Origin: Neorickettsia findlayensis
GTDB taxonomy: Bacteria; Pseudomonadota; Alphaproteobacteria; Rickettsiales; Anaplasmataceae
Direction of reading: 5' to 3'
DNA: 64,000 nt
Assembly (NCBI RefSeq): GCF_009856525.1
Contig: NZ_CP047224.1
Location: 62,001 to 126,000, forward strand
Shown piece after piece: positions 8,623-18,303 of this stretch (position 1 is the stretch's first letter; each line of letters opens with the position of its first letter). The notes beneath the pieces are model-generated. The model saw only the letters and a list, made by a program, of their open reading frames with translations, had not been told where the DNA came from and did not search any database. The translations under genes were made by a program, and so were the position numbers.

Positions 8623-9300
8623 TCATGAGAATGGAGTCAAATGTGCTAGAGGATCTGCGAGTTGAAGTGTTTCTATGATTGCATAAATCCTTTTCCTTTG
8701 TTGAGGCTGATCATTTTGTAATGATTTCGCTGCACGAGTGAAATACAAAGTGATACATAGAGCAAGTAAGCTAACAAGAGTACTACCCAAGAGTGCAGAT
8801 TCGATAATTGCTAGGGTTTTCACTTTTGCAGGGTGTGTCGTGTTATCCAAACAGCCCGCAACAGTGATACAGGCAACCGAGAGTATAGCGGAGATAATCA
8901 ACATTGTTTCTCTTCTTGGTTTAAATGATTGTTCTAGAGAGTATGCTGTCTCATTTATTTTGCCCATCATTTCTGATATTTCCTCATTTCTGCTCTTTAT
9001 TGTTCCCTTCTTTACTCCATTATTGTACATTTCTTGCACTGCTGACCGAAGCTTTACAGAAGTTAGCTCTACTCCTTGAACGATCTTAAACGCACCTATT
9101 AAAGCCACTGCAAGTATCGGAGGGAAGAGGTATAGCCAAATACATCGACCATGCGTCATAGTGTTGTTTTTCCAGGGGAATCTGAAGAATATGTGTTCTC
9201 CAAGTGCGAACGCTGAGAGGAAGGTCATTACGGAAAACAGGGCAATGGTCTTTTTATCGAGTAATCCCCGTTTGAGTAAATCTAAATCGTTTTTTTGCAT
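8623..9300 (-). CDS. Four-TM protein related to the array (about 225 aa)
   Basis: A four-segment membrane protein on the reverse strand. Its first loop reads FRFPWKNNTMTHGRCIWLYL, placed exactly where the array has RIPW and TKSWWCFLYL. Before the last helix it has LDNTTHPAKVKTLAIIESALL, the counterpart of LDHxxxLSLxxxVLAGVEC. This makes it a diverged member of the same family. I chose the ATG at 9300 because it gives the short polar N-terminus typical of the family. The frame also extends to a TTG at 9378, adding a hydrophobic stretch. No strong ribosome-binding site precedes either start. Confidence 0.65.
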   Translation of the reverse strand: MQKNDLDLLKRGLLDKKTIALFSVMTFLSAFALGEHIFFRFPWKNNTMTHGRCIWLYLFPPILAVALIGAFKIVQGVELTSVKLRSAVQEMYNNGVKKGTIKSRNEEISEMMGKINETAYSLEQSFKPRRETMLIISAILSVACITVAGCLDNTTHPAKVKTLAIIESALLGSTLVSLLALCITLYFTRAAKSLQNDQPQQRKRIYAIIETLQLADPLAHLTPFS

Positions 9301-9412
9301 AACCGTAAAACTTGTATTGTGGGTTTTACTATATTCAAAAAAACATAATAAAGAGATAACAAACAAGAAATTGGCCAAAGAGTCGTTAGAAACTAAGCTC
9401 TACTCAATGAAA

Positions 9413-9442
9413 GCACTACGGAGTGGTAAAAATCCGTAGTGC
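9413..9442 (-). terminator. Perfect 9-bp hairpin downstream of the 9504-10163 gene
   Basis: GCACTACGG (9413-9421) pairs perfectly with CCGTAGTGC (9434-9442) around a 12-base loop. Read on the reverse strand it lies about 60 bases after the stop of the gene at 9504-10163 and is followed by TTT. It is a plausible but weak intrinsic terminator. Confidence 0.5.
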
Positions 9443-9503
9443 CCAATAAAGAATGTACTGCCTGCGAATATTGCTTTGGGCTAGAAAGAAACCTATCTTG
9501 TTC

Positions 9504-10163
9504 TTATGCCCTTACCGTGCAGCTGGATTCCTGAGTAACCAGCTCTATACGTTGTTCTCCAAGAGCTGGGACTGGCTCTTCCTTGAAGAATCCAAGTTTG
9601 CCAGCAGCACTGTGCACAACCTCAGCCCTCTCCGCCGCTAGTGATAGATACACCACAGCAAGTAGCGTGAGGACAGCTATACAACACAGAGCAAACTCGC
9701 ACGCCTGGTAATAAGGAGCGCTTGACGCTGCCGAGACTCCAGCGAAGTGAAACACCATTGGGGCCACGCCCAGCATCGCAGCTGATACTAGAGCTACAGC
9801 AAAAAGCACAAGCTCTGTCCTGATGTTTGACATAGCTTGCCTTGCCTCTTCCTTTATATACTGCCCGACCCCCTGTGTCTTAGAGACGTCTTGCAGCCGT
9901 CTCACGACGGTGTCGTGGCTTTTATTTTTAGACCCGACCACGAATGTTACAAGAGCTGCAAGCAGAAGTGACGCAACAAGAAGAGTACGTGCAACATGCC
10001 CATCAGCTCCACATACTTTCCCCAATTTATTATCAAAAAATAGCACAGCGGCATACATCGCCACGACCGCCATCCAAGCTATTACAAGCGCCGCATATCG
10101 GACGTAAAATGGCCGTCCACGCATAATAGCTTTTACGACTTTCCTATCCTCTTTTGTAACCAT
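9504..10163 (-). CDS. Putative four-TM membrane protein (219 aa)
   Basis: Family unknown. Hydrophobic segments lie at about residues 20-42, 58-77, 117-140 and 155-178, with a charged loop (KNKSHDTVVRRLQDVSK) between the second and third. This is the architecture of the surrounding array proteins, but the IPW and TKSWW signatures are absent. The GC-richer, alanine-rich helices set it slightly apart from its neighbours. The C-terminal ~40 residues are soluble. The start ATG lacks a strong ribosome-binding site. A distant common origin with the array is likely but not shown. Confidence 0.62.
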   Translation of the reverse strand: MVTKEDRKVVKAIMRGRPFYVRYAALVIAWMAVVAMYAAVLFFDNKLGKVCGADGHVARTLLVASLLLAALVTFVVGSKNKSHDTVVRRLQDVSKTQGVGQYIKEEARQAMSNIRTELVLFAVALVSAAMLGVAPMVFHFAGVSAASSAPYYQACEFALCCIAVLTLLAVVYLSLAAERAEVVHSAAGKLGFFKEEPVPALGEQRIELVTQESSCTVRA

Positions 10164-10821
10164 AAAGCAACTGATAAAAGTGCAAATAAACTATTGAAAT
10201 ACTAATCATTTTTTTAACCTTATGTCAAGAAATTAGCATATTTTGACATATTTGCGACGCAAATACCTAACTTTAATGGGGTTGGGTTTTTATGACAGTG
10301 TAAGTTTTCAGTAGAATCAAAGACAATTTCCGCAATTAAGTTGAGATATAGGACTCATTTCTGAGCATTAACGGAGTGCATCGTGTTTGTTAATTGTAAA
10401 GTCCATTCTTGGGTCTCTTGCTTTGATATGGTTATTGTTTATGTTCTATGCATTGGCAGTGTATGAGCGCATTTTATCATTTTGGCCGGAGAGTGTGTTT
10501 TGAGGATTTCTCGTTATTGGATGACTAAAGTAAGCCAATGATCTGAGAAGCTTATGTGCGAGATCTAAGGTGTCACACTGATTATTCTAATTGTGCAGAT
10601 GTGTGGATTCGTTGCACAGACTCTGCACAAAAACAGCTATGGTTTGGATTGTGTGAAGGTGCTTTGCCCACACAGCAATCCACACTAGATGGTGGAATGC
10701 ATGGGAAGATTCAACAACACGGCGCTTGTCGGAGTGTCTTACTGCTGAACACAGGGAGCTGAAGACCTCGAAACAGAGACCGAGCAGATCGACACACAAC
10801 AGTTTGGTTGGGTGTATGAGA
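10164..10821. other. 658-bp gap without a supported gene
   Basis: This lies between two reverse-strand membrane-protein genes. Short frames exist on both strands around 10556-10799, but they overlap each other, lack ribosome-binding sites and resemble nothing. The part next to 10163 is AT-rich and may hold the promoter of the 9504-10163 gene. Confidence 0.45.
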
Positions 10822-11484
10822 TTAGGACTTACCTAGAGTTCGAGCATTAGTAGCTAATTGTTCAAGGTAAACAGCCTGCACGATCCCGTTGACTTGCTCT
10901 TCTGAAAGCTCAAGCACGGCTTTAGCCATCCTGGATTGCTGATGCGGTATCAAGAATGCAACAAGACTAGCACAAGCTGCTACTACGAGTGCTATTTCTA
11001 GGAAGAGAAGTGGGGCATGTGTACTTGTTCCGACCGTAGCTCCAAGAGAAACACTGATCATTACGAATGCAACACTGAAAAAAACCGCATAAGCACCAAC
11101 AGAGGCGAGTGAAGGTTTTTTGTTCTGTTTTAGTTCAAAAGCGGCAGAATGTAATGCTTGGTAGCCGCCTTGGGCATGAATTTCCGATATTGTTTTTGCA
11201 ATAGCGGTATTTTTTTCACTAATCGAAGGAAGTCTGCTTAGCGCAAAAAAAGAAAACACAGTCGCTCCAATGATGGGGATCAAAAGAACAGAGACGGATT
11301 CACCAAACGACCTGACACGCCCATACCGCGGTGTTTGAAGAATACAGTATGCTAGGATGATACAGACCCACAGAGCAGCTACAACGATAACAGCTTTTGA
11401 TGAACTTGGATGCAAAATAGCCCATCTTAGCTTTTCTGCAGAAGGAGAAACCGGCCTAAAGAAAATAGATGAAAAATTTGCCAT
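10822..11484 (-). CDS. Putative four-TM membrane protein (220 aa)
   Basis: Hydrophobic segments lie at about residues 28-50, 63-85, 126-148 and 155-178. The loop between the second and third contains a predicted amphipathic helix (ISEKNTAIAKTISEIHAQ). Architecture and size match the 9504-10163 protein and the array, so it is probably a diverged member. No catalytic motif is visible. The short soluble tail carries LSEEQVNGIVQAVYLEQL. The ATG start is followed by a polar ~25-residue N-terminus. Function unknown. Confidence 0.62.
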   Translation of the reverse strand: MANFSSIFFRPVSPSAEKLRWAILHPSSSKAVIVVAALWVCIILAYCILQTPRYGRVRSFGESVSVLLIPIIGATVFSFFALSRLPSISEKNTAIAKTISEIHAQGGYQALHSAAFELKQNKKPSLASVGAYAVFFSVAFVMISVSLGATVGTSTHAPLLFLEIALVVAACASLVAFLIPHQQSRMAKAVLELSEEQVNGIVQAVYLEQLATNARTLGKS

Positions 11485-11769
11485 GACAGTAAGTAAAGCA
11501 CCACAATGGGTGAAGGATTGCGAATAGGAAGATATGTAATAAGTATATCACACTCTTATTAAATTTGTCAACTTTAATTTATCTTAAGATAAGTCTATTC
11601 CTACTGTTTCAGGTAATTGATAGGTTTGTGGTGCTTGCCCAAAACAGCTTTCACATTAAAGTACCTTGATTGACACTCTAGGATCAGATTACCATTTGCA
11701 GCTGTAAATCTTTTACCTAACTTGTGTGCATGATTTAGGTAAATGCGGATCAACTGATGTAGTAAGTTG

Positions 11770-12576
11770 CTATAGACTTCGTCCTCCCTTAATGTCCGTC
11801 AAAAAAGCTGAGCGTCCGGTTTGTTCGCATTGCTCTACAGTAACGCCATCACGAAGCGAATACCCATAGGTTAAATAGTTACATTTCTTTTCAGATAAAT
11901 GCGAAACCATTGGTGAGCTGCGCCTTCTCTGATCGGGTTCGTCACAGGCGGGTGGCTTATATGTTTCTACGTTCTGAGAGCCAGACTCTATTCCAGAGTA
12001 TCTCTCATCGGGAGTGTCACTCAAAAGTGAGTACCTTCTTGAAAGCAATCTTTTATCCAAATCGTCAAAGAAATGTTCCATTTGGCAAAAATCGTCAGTG
12101 CTGTTGGCAGTTCGATTTAAGGTCAGAAGGTCAGATCGTCTTGTGTTTGGAAGGCTATCTTCTTCTATAAACGTACCCCAGCTCACTTTGGTGCCTGGGT
12201 ATGTCTCTATATAGTCCCAACTCATACCATCAGCCGATGGTTGAGCTAGGTTTTCGGCTAATGTTCTCTCCCCTATTGTGTGTGTCTTGTTTTTCCACTG
12301 GATTTTGCCTACTGCACCTTCTTTCAAGAACATTGAAAGAAGGTAATTCTGTTGTATGGCGTACTGAAGGATGATCGATATTACGAAAATGCTATTGAGG
12401 GACAAAATGAATAATGGACGCTCGTTTATATCGGTATTGTTGATATTGACATTCCCCTTATGTAGTGAAGTGCTTATAAGACTCACAGTTGAGATCACAG
12501 AGCATACGCACTGTAGGGCAATCAAAGAGATGAGGATGTAATTTAGTTTAGAATATGGTGAAGAATGTGTATGCAT
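11770..12576 (-). CDS. Putative two-TM membrane protein with long soluble tail (268 aa)
   Basis: Two hydrophobic segments near the N-terminus (about residues 13-37 and 54-75) are followed by ~190 polar residues without recognisable motifs, rich in Ser, Thr, Asp and Arg. I chose the ATG at 12576; the frame also extends to a TTG at 12597. Neither has a well-spaced ribosome-binding site. It closes the first cluster of membrane-protein genes and may be a host-contact or envelope protein, by context only. No homologue recognised. Confidence 0.55.
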   Translation of the reverse strand: MHTHSSPYSKLNYILISLIALQCVCSVISTVSLISTSLHKGNVNINNTDINERPLFILSLNSIFVISIILQYAIQQNYLLSMFLKEGAVGKIQWKNKTHTIGERTLAENLAQPSADGMSWDYIETYPGTKVSWGTFIEEDSLPNTRRSDLLTLNRTANSTDDFCQMEHFFDDLDKRLLSRRYSLLSDTPDERYSGIESGSQNVETYKPPACDEPDQRRRSSPMVSHLSEKKCNYLTYGYSLRDGVTVEQCEQTGRSAFLTDIKGGRSL

Positions 12577-12597
12577 CTTAAACAAATTTAACTCCAA

Positions 12598-13509
12598 TCT
12601 AGAAAGCAGTAATTACTCTCTTCTATTATATTGGCATAATATTGTTATGCTAATATTAAAATAACTATATTGCAGATTACACATAAATTGAATAGAGTTG
12701 CACTCCGAACAGATGAAGCAGAAAAATCAATATGAAGATGAGACAGGATACGGTGAAGCGCTATGTTTTAAGACGTGTTATTCGGGTTAGCACACCTAGA
12801 TCGCTAAATTGCGAATTTAGTTCTTGCATGTGCTGGTTTAGTAGAGCCATAAAAAATCTAAGCTTTTTTCTTTGCTCTTGTACCATTTAGTTCGCTGACA
12901 TACGGGGTTTAGAGAGTTCTCATGTTTGGTCTCGAGGTATCTCAACTAAGAAACATGGATAACCTCAGTTATCTGCAATGGGAGTGAGTGATATAACTAG
13001 CGTTATCGCGCGTATAAGTATGAGAGTAATAGTTGAGATAATTGATTAGGGTTCCGCATGTTGTAAATTTATGTTCGGATTATTTTTGAGGGTTTGGGAC
13101 CATAATGGCCAAACACTTTACTTATGATCATGCGGGACCTTGTAGGTTGGTTGTTGATAATAATCGAAACAATAAGCAGGTGCCTGTCTCATTATTTTAA
13201 TCCAATTCCGAGATCGAGCGTTTTCTTGTGTACTTTTTAGCGATGAAAACAGTTTTCCTTGTATTGATGGATAAGACATGTTTCTGTAAGTGTTTTGTGA
13301 TCTTCACCGATGTAGGAGTGAAAGTGATACTCCGCATATCCTATTGTCAATAAATCCTCCTATTTTCTTTTGTAATGTTCTAAACTAAGTTATTTATGAA
13401 TTGGACATTTATTGGTGATGTAGTATCTGCATTTTGCATATCATGGAAAGGGGGTGTACCTTTGGTCGTGGTTTGCATAGAATGATCCACTTGGAGGTTA
13501 TTTGAGGTC
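12598..13509. other. 912-bp gap upstream of gatB with a long-range inverted repeat
   Basis: No supported gene. GGTTCCGCATG (13050-13060) is complementary to CATGCGGGACC (13129-13139) apart from one G-T pair, with 68 bases between the arms. It could form a stem in a transcript reading towards gatB, or mark an RNA element or binding site. The stretch next to 12598 is AT-rich, as expected for a divergent promoter. Confidence 0.45.
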
Positions 13510-14976
13510 ATGTATTGTATAGATGGAAAGACTGCTAAATGGGAGGTTGTTATCGGGCTGGAGGTGCATGCACAGATTCTCTCCAAAAATAAATTGTTTT
13601 CTGATGCCCCATGTGATTCCACGAAAGGGCCTAACACGGCAGTGACTCTTTTTGATGCTGCGATGCCAGGAGTCTTGCCAGTTTTGAATTTTAACTGTGT
13701 TGAAAAAGCTATTAGGGCTGGTTTGGGTCTTGGTGGAAGAATTAATTTATATTCGGTATTCGAGAGGAAACACTACTTTTATCCCGATCTTCCACATGGC
13801 TACCAGATTACACAAAATAGTTATCCGCTCATAACCGGTGGATGTGTGCGAATAAGAAATCCCGATAAAGTCATTAGGATAAATCGCATACACATCGAAC
13901 AGGATGCAGGTAAAAGTATACATGATCTCTCACCTGATAAAACATACATAGACCTCAATAGGGCCGGAATCCCATTGATGGAAATAGTCTCCGAGCCCGA
14001 TATGTCATCTCCAGCTGAGGCAGTTGCTTATATAGATAAGTTGAAGCTCATTCTGCAGTATGTTTGTGCTTCGAACGCTAATATGGAAAAAGGTGAGTTC
14101 CGTTGTGATGCAAATGTTTCAGTTCGAAGAATAGGTGAACTGGGATTAGGTGCAAGATGTGAGATAAAAAATCTCAACTCGACTAAAAGCCTGGCTCAGG
14201 CCATAGAGCATGAAGCTAGAAGACAAGTAGAAGTTCTTGAAAGTGGTGGTACGATTGCAGTCGAAACAAAACTTTTTGATGTAAATACCTCAAGTACTAT
14301 TGCCACCAGGTCCAAGGAATCTGCAACCGAATACCGTTATTTTGCGGATCCTGACTTGCTTCCTCTTGTTTTGGAGGAAAAGTATATAGAGGATATTAAG
14401 GCTTCGATGCCTGAGTTACCTGACGAGAGAGAAAATAGGTATGTGAGAGAGCTTAACTTATCCCCATATGATGCGAACGTGCTTGTTTCAAATGTCGATG
14501 CCTCGCGATATTTTGATGCCCTCTTGGAAATTGGTCATCAGCCAAAACTTGCTGCAAGATGGATCACTGTTGAGCTTTTCGGTTTGCTTAATAGGCGTGG
14601 TATCAAAATCGTGGAAAGTCCTGTGACTCCAGCTTTGATGGATGAACTTCTGAGACTTGTGCATAGCGGGGAAATATCAGAGCGAACGGCAAAAGAGGTT
14701 CTGAGAAAAAGCTTTGAAGGTATGGGTTCGCCGAAAGAAATTGTGGAACGCGAAAACTTGCGACAAGTCACGGACGATAAGGTTATTCTCGGGTATGTAA
14801 AAGAGATATTAGATGAAAATCCCGCAAAGCTTAGAGAGTATCTCATGGGTAAAGAAAAAATACTTGCCTTTTTAGTCGGACAAGTGATCAAGAAAAGTAA
14901 TGGGAATGCAAGCCCTCATTTGGTCAACAAGGTCTTACTTGAGGAACTCGAGGGGCGTCGCGTGCAGAATGGATAA
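13510..14976 (+). CDS. gatB: Aspartyl/glutamyl-tRNA amidotransferase subunit B
   Basis: GatB binds mischarged Glu-tRNA(Gln) and/or Asp-tRNA(Asn), activates the side chain and receives ammonia from GatA within the GatCAB complex. At 488 residues it has normal length. Motifs seen are GLEVHAQ (about residues 16-22), HYFYPDLPHGYQIT near 90, the HIEQDAGK block near 133, RCDANVSVR near 200, and a C-terminal YqeY-like helical tail with VGQVIKKSNG. The start ATG is preceded by GGAGG about 12 bases upstream. The stop overlaps the start of tadA by eight bases, so the two are translationally coupled. gatA and gatC are not in the window. Confidence 0.97.
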   Translation: MYCIDGKTAKWEVVIGLEVHAQILSKNKLFSDAPCDSTKGPNTAVTLFDAAMPGVLPVLNFNCVEKAIRAGLGLGGRINLYSVFERKHYFYPDLPHGYQITQNSYPLITGGCVRIRNPDKVIRINRIHIEQDAGKSIHDLSPDKTYIDLNRAGIPLMEIVSEPDMSSPAEAVAYIDKLKLILQYVCASNANMEKGEFRCDANVSVRRIGELGLGARCEIKNLNSTKSLAQAIEHEARRQVEVLESGGTIAVETKLFDVNTSSTIATRSKESATEYRYFADPDLLPLVLEEKYIEDIKASMPELPDERENRYVRELNLSPYDANVLVSNVDASRYFDALLEIGHQPKLAARWITVELFGLLNRRGIKIVESPVTPALMDELLRLVHSGEISERTAKEVLRKSFEGMGSPKEIVERENLRQVTDDKVILGYVKEILDENPAKLREYLMGKEKILAFLVGQVIKKSNGNASPHLVNKVLLEELEGRRVQNG

Positions 14977-15403
14977 GAAGTTTATGGAGCTAGCAATTAG
15001 TATTGCTCGTCAGTCTGATTGTGAAGTGCCTGTTGGGGCTGTCCTAGTTAGGCAGGGTGCTGTTATTTCTTCATCTGGTAATCGCGTTTTTCAAGATTCT
15101 GATCCTACAGCACATGCGGAAATGCTTGTCATAAGAGAAGCAATCCAGAAGCTGGGTGTGAAGTTTCTTATGGATTTCGAACTGTATGTAACATTGGAGC
15201 CGTGTCCGATGTGTATGTATGCGATGTCTTTAAGCAGGGTTGGCACACTTTGTTTTGCTGCGTACGACGAGAAACGTGGTGCTATTTCAAATGGTTGTCT
15301 TGGTACGGGGACTTATTTTCACGTACCAATGATATACGAAGGTCTTATGGAGGATGAGGCTAAGGAGCTTTTATCTGGTTTTTTCCGTATTTTAAGAAAT
15401 TAA
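14969..15403 (+). CDS. tadA: tRNA-specific adenosine deaminase TadA
   Basis: TadA deaminates adenosine 34 to inosine in the anticodon of tRNA-Arg(ACG). The 144-residue protein starts at the ATG inside the end of gatB. It carries the zinc-site motifs HAE (H49, with E51 as proton shuttle) and PCPMC (C79 and C82). A longer frame reaching back to 14900 exists, but the family start and the overlap favour 14969. The downstream gap contains no partner gene. Confidence 0.95.
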   Translation: MDKKFMELAISIARQSDCEVPVGAVLVRQGAVISSSGNRVFQDSDPTAHAEMLVIREAIQKLGVKFLMDFELYVTLEPCPMCMYAMSLSRVGTLCFAAYDEKRGAISNGCLGTGTYFHVPMIYEGLMEDEAKELLSGFFRILRN

Positions 15404-16024
15404 AGTTTCTCGTGGTTTCTGGTTTGCACCGTATGGCGATAATGAATAATCTGTGGTTAAGCATGCACCTACTCCATATCTGGTACAATAACGAGTCCGT
15501 TTTTGAGGTAAAGTAGTCCTCATACTCAGCCAAGTTCTTGTAACATATTTTTGAACTTTACCAAGAAGCGCATGATTTACTTAGATATTCATTTTTTCTT
15601 ATTTCTGCGAAGACAGATGAAAGAAATGGTTGCATGACAGAGTTTTTCTTACTCATGTATTTCTTAGAGTGCTTTGCTCAAAGATGAGTATAAATAGTAT
15701 GACAGTTTTTGCTTACCTATCACTTTATAGCCGTTCTACTGTTTCTTATGTTTTTATTCACCGGCTCCAAATCTGAGAGGCCAAATGTTGCTGGTATCTT
15801 GTTAATTGTTTACTTTATTTGTATCTCATCAGCTGTGGCTACCCAATCAACGCGAATCCAATTATCCTCATTGGTTGATTAGGTGTAATTAGGATCTGGT
15901 AGTGTGTTATTTACTGTGTATTATCAAATCTTTTTACTAAAAAATTCACTTTATAGATATTGAATAATAGAATATTAATTGTTAATCGTTACAGCAATTC
16001 TTAACAATATTAACCACTTGTGTT
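15404..16024. other. 621-bp gap without a recognisable gene
   Basis: No supported reading frame. An imperfect inverted repeat (CCCAATCAAC around 15843-15852 with GTTGATTAGG around 15874-15883) could form a stem. The final ~100 bases before 16025 are extremely AT-rich and probably contain the promoter of the next gene. Confidence 0.4.
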
Positions 16025-16654
16025 ATGAAAACTAAAGTAGTTCGCTCTGGTGTGCTATCTCAAGCCAATGAATCACGTAGGCCTGTAAGACCACATAGAT
16101 CTGGAAAACCAGTCGTTAGGTCTGTCCTCACTTTTTTCGCTGTGGTTTTCCCGATGATGGCTGGTGTGCTTATTGCTCATCTTGTGTGTAGGCTAAAGTT
16201 TAGCTTCGATAGTTCAAGGATTGTTATGTACCTTTGCGTGCCTGTCTCTTTTACTCTTCTTGTTACAGTGCTTCTTGGGTCAAGAGTTGCAGGAGATGTG
16301 GGAAATGAGCGTGCTATGGAGGCATTTGTTAAGAGTGCTGGTGGAGCAGGACGTGTGCTGTTCGTGTTACCGGGGATCGGTATGATGCTCTTAGCTGGGT
16401 TGGGGCTTGCATGCGCGTTTCTTGCGTATCCTGCTAACCAGGAAATTGCATCAGGCGCTATTGGACCATATGTAAAGGCTGAATCAGCGTGCGTGAGTAT
16501 GGCTGTTATTCTGGCATTTTTCATCCTTTTGTGTCACCACTACATAGTTAGTAGGGGAGTTCATGAGGCTAATTGCTCTGGTCAAATGGAAGATTGTGCC
16601 GTTGAGGAAGGCGGACGTTTGGCTCCTGTGGGTCAACTACCTACTGCACAATAA
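16025..16654 (+). CDS. Four-TM protein, likely array relative (209 aa)
   Basis: A polar, basic N-terminus of ~35 residues is followed by four hydrophobic segments at about 37-58, 66-85, 115-137 and 155-178. VLIAHLVCRLKFSF at the end of segment 1 occupies the place of VILAVQMAxRIPW in the array, and YVKAESACVSM before segment 4 that of VLAGVECxLL. The similarity is weak, so kinship with the array at 1-12 kb is an inference. It stands alone between two non-coding gaps. Function unknown. Confidence 0.62.
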   Translation: MKTKVVRSGVLSQANESRRPVRPHRSGKPVVRSVLTFFAVVFPMMAGVLIAHLVCRLKFSFDSSRIVMYLCVPVSFTLLVTVLLGSRVAGDVGNERAMEAFVKSAGGAGRVLFVLPGIGMMLLAGLGLACAFLAYPANQEIASGAIGPYVKAESACVSMAVILAFFILLCHHYIVSRGVHEANCSGQMEDCAVEEGGRLAPVGQLPTAQ

Positions 16655-17075
16655 AATTACACTTGCTATGGAGGAAATTTTTTAGCTATACGGAAACTCT
16701 ATGGTAGGTACTAATATTGCGGTGGCTGTGTGCCTCTTCAGCTGATAAAAAATATGGTAGAAACCGGTTAGTGCAATGGTTATAGGGTGCTGCATTTTGA
16801 GTTTTGGTTTATGATTGGTATCTGCGATTCTTGAAATTACTTCAATTGGATGGGCTTGTAGGATCTAATTCTTTTTAAAATAGTGTACACGACAATTTGT
16901 CTTTTGCTGGTTTTGCAACTTTTGCCGTGAAAAAGCTGCTTAAAGTCACGCATCATTAGTGAAAAAGACCCATACGTTCGGTGTGAAACTCTATCGGAAG
17001 ATTAAAGCCTTGCTGCTAAGGCAATGCACTAGATTAATGTTCTTTTCCACAGTCTGTGGAAATGGATGGGTCAGC
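16655..17075. other. 421-bp gap between convergent genes
   Basis: No supported gene, RNA or strong hairpin seen. It contains a few AT-rich stretches only. Confidence 0.4.
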
Positions 17076-17957
17076 CTAAGTTGCACATTTGTTTTGTACT
17101 CCATTGAGGAAATCTTCCGTGGACATTTCCTTTTTATTCTCTGGTTTCACAATTTTTACAGTTGCACACCCATCTTTAAATTGGAGAAAGATCTTTTTGG
17201 AGTTTTTTATAACACCTACCTTAGTATTTGGTGAATCTGCAGTCCTACAAGCTTCTATTACTTTTACATGTTTGCCGAATAGCTCAATTGAAACGGCACC
17301 GAAAACTCTGAGCTTCCTCAAGAATAGTTCTATTCCTTCAGAGAAATCAATGCTCACTGAATTAGGAAGTTTCTTTGAATATGTCGCGTTTCCTTCCGCT
17401 TGCGGTACAGGTTTGATTGCATCTAAAGTTTTTAATACACCGTGCAACATTGATGCACCAAGGTTAGCAAGCCGATCATGTAAGTCTGAGTATGTCTCGG
17501 TTCCATCGAGAGGGATAGCTTTTTGCTCATATACCGCCCCAGCATCTAGTTCGGATGTGATACGTATTATAGACACGCCTGCCTCTTTATCTCCCTCCAA
17601 GAGTGTATATTGAATTGGAGAGGGACCGCGCCATCTCGGTAAAAGGGACGGATGAATGTTAAGAGGTGCTAACTTCGGATGTGATAGTAACTGATCTGGT
17701 ATAATAAGACCATAAGAAACAACAACAATGACATCACAAGGGGTGAGTTTTTCTCCTTTTAAAGAAAAAGGTGTTTTTATAGATAAGCCATATTCTAAAG
17801 CCTTCGAATGTACCGGAGTAATAGACGTTAAGAGGCCTCGGCCCTTAGGTTTTGGAGGTTTGGTATAGACTTCTAACACCTCGAATTGCGGGTCCGCTAT
17901 AAGTTTCAAAAGCGTCGGAACCGCAAACGCCGACGATCCCATAAAAAGTATCTTCAC
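17076..17957 (-). CDS. fmt: Methionyl-tRNA formyltransferase
   Basis: Fmt formylates initiator Met-tRNA using 10-formyl-tetrahydrofolate. The catalytic triad region is visible as N100, H102 and D138 in LNIHPSLLPRWRGPSPIQ and SELDAGAVYEQ. The N-terminus (KILFMGSSAFAVPTL) is typical. At 293 residues it is slightly short because the C-terminal anticodon-side domain is reduced. The start is GTG. The usual partner def (peptide deformylase) is not adjacent. A tRNA-Ile gene lies just upstream on the same strand. Confidence 0.95.
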   Translation of the reverse strand: MKILFMGSSAFAVPTLLKLIADPQFEVLEVYTKPPKPKGRGLLTSITPVHSKALEYGLSIKTPFSLKGEKLTPCDVIVVVSYGLIIPDQLLSHPKLAPLNIHPSLLPRWRGPSPIQYTLLEGDKEAGVSIIRITSELDAGAVYEQKAIPLDGTETYSDLHDRLANLGASMLHGVLKTLDAIKPVPQAEGNATYSKKLPNSVSIDFSEGIELFLRKLRVFGAVSIELFGKHVKVIEACRTADSPNTKVGVIKNSKKIFLQFKDGCATVKIVKPENKKEMSTEDFLNGVQNKCAT

Positions 17958-17986
17958 TGAGTCCGAAACAAGCTAGAACCATCCAG

Positions 17987-18060
17987 TAGGGCTAACTGGA
18001 CTTGAACCAGCGACCTCTCCGTTATAAGCGGAGTGCTCTAACCGACTGAGCTATAGCCCC
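17987..18060 (-). tRNA. tRNA-Ile with UAU anticodon
   Basis: Read on the reverse strand, the 74-base cloverleaf has a 7-bp acceptor stem opening GGGGCTA (the first pair is G-U), a D arm with GCTC/GAGC, an anticodon stem CTCCG/CGGAG, a T arm GCTGG/CCAGT, and A73. No CCA is encoded. The seven-base anticodon loop is CTTATAA, so the anticodon is UAU, reading AUA as isoleucine. Most bacteria instead read AUA with a CAU-anticodon tRNA modified by TilS (lysidine). Confidence 0.93.
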
Positions 18061-18303
18061 GAAGACTGAGATTCTATCAAGAATCCTTAAACATTACAAT
18101 TTTGTAGACTTCGTATGGCTTTTTCTTCATGAGATGGTGCTATCGGTTGAGAAAATTTTTGCAAGGCAACTTTATACCTAGGGAGGAAAGACAAGATGTT
18201 GCCTTGCAGCATATAATGCGGCATCAATGCACAGTTGATATTATAGGGTAGAAATTAAGGAATAGTTGCAATATATGCTCAATTTAAATAAAAACCTAAG
18301 ATT

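Noticed and set aside
10556-10799. Overlapping short frames on both strands
   Set aside because: No ribosome-binding site and no recognisable product; starts and composition look random.
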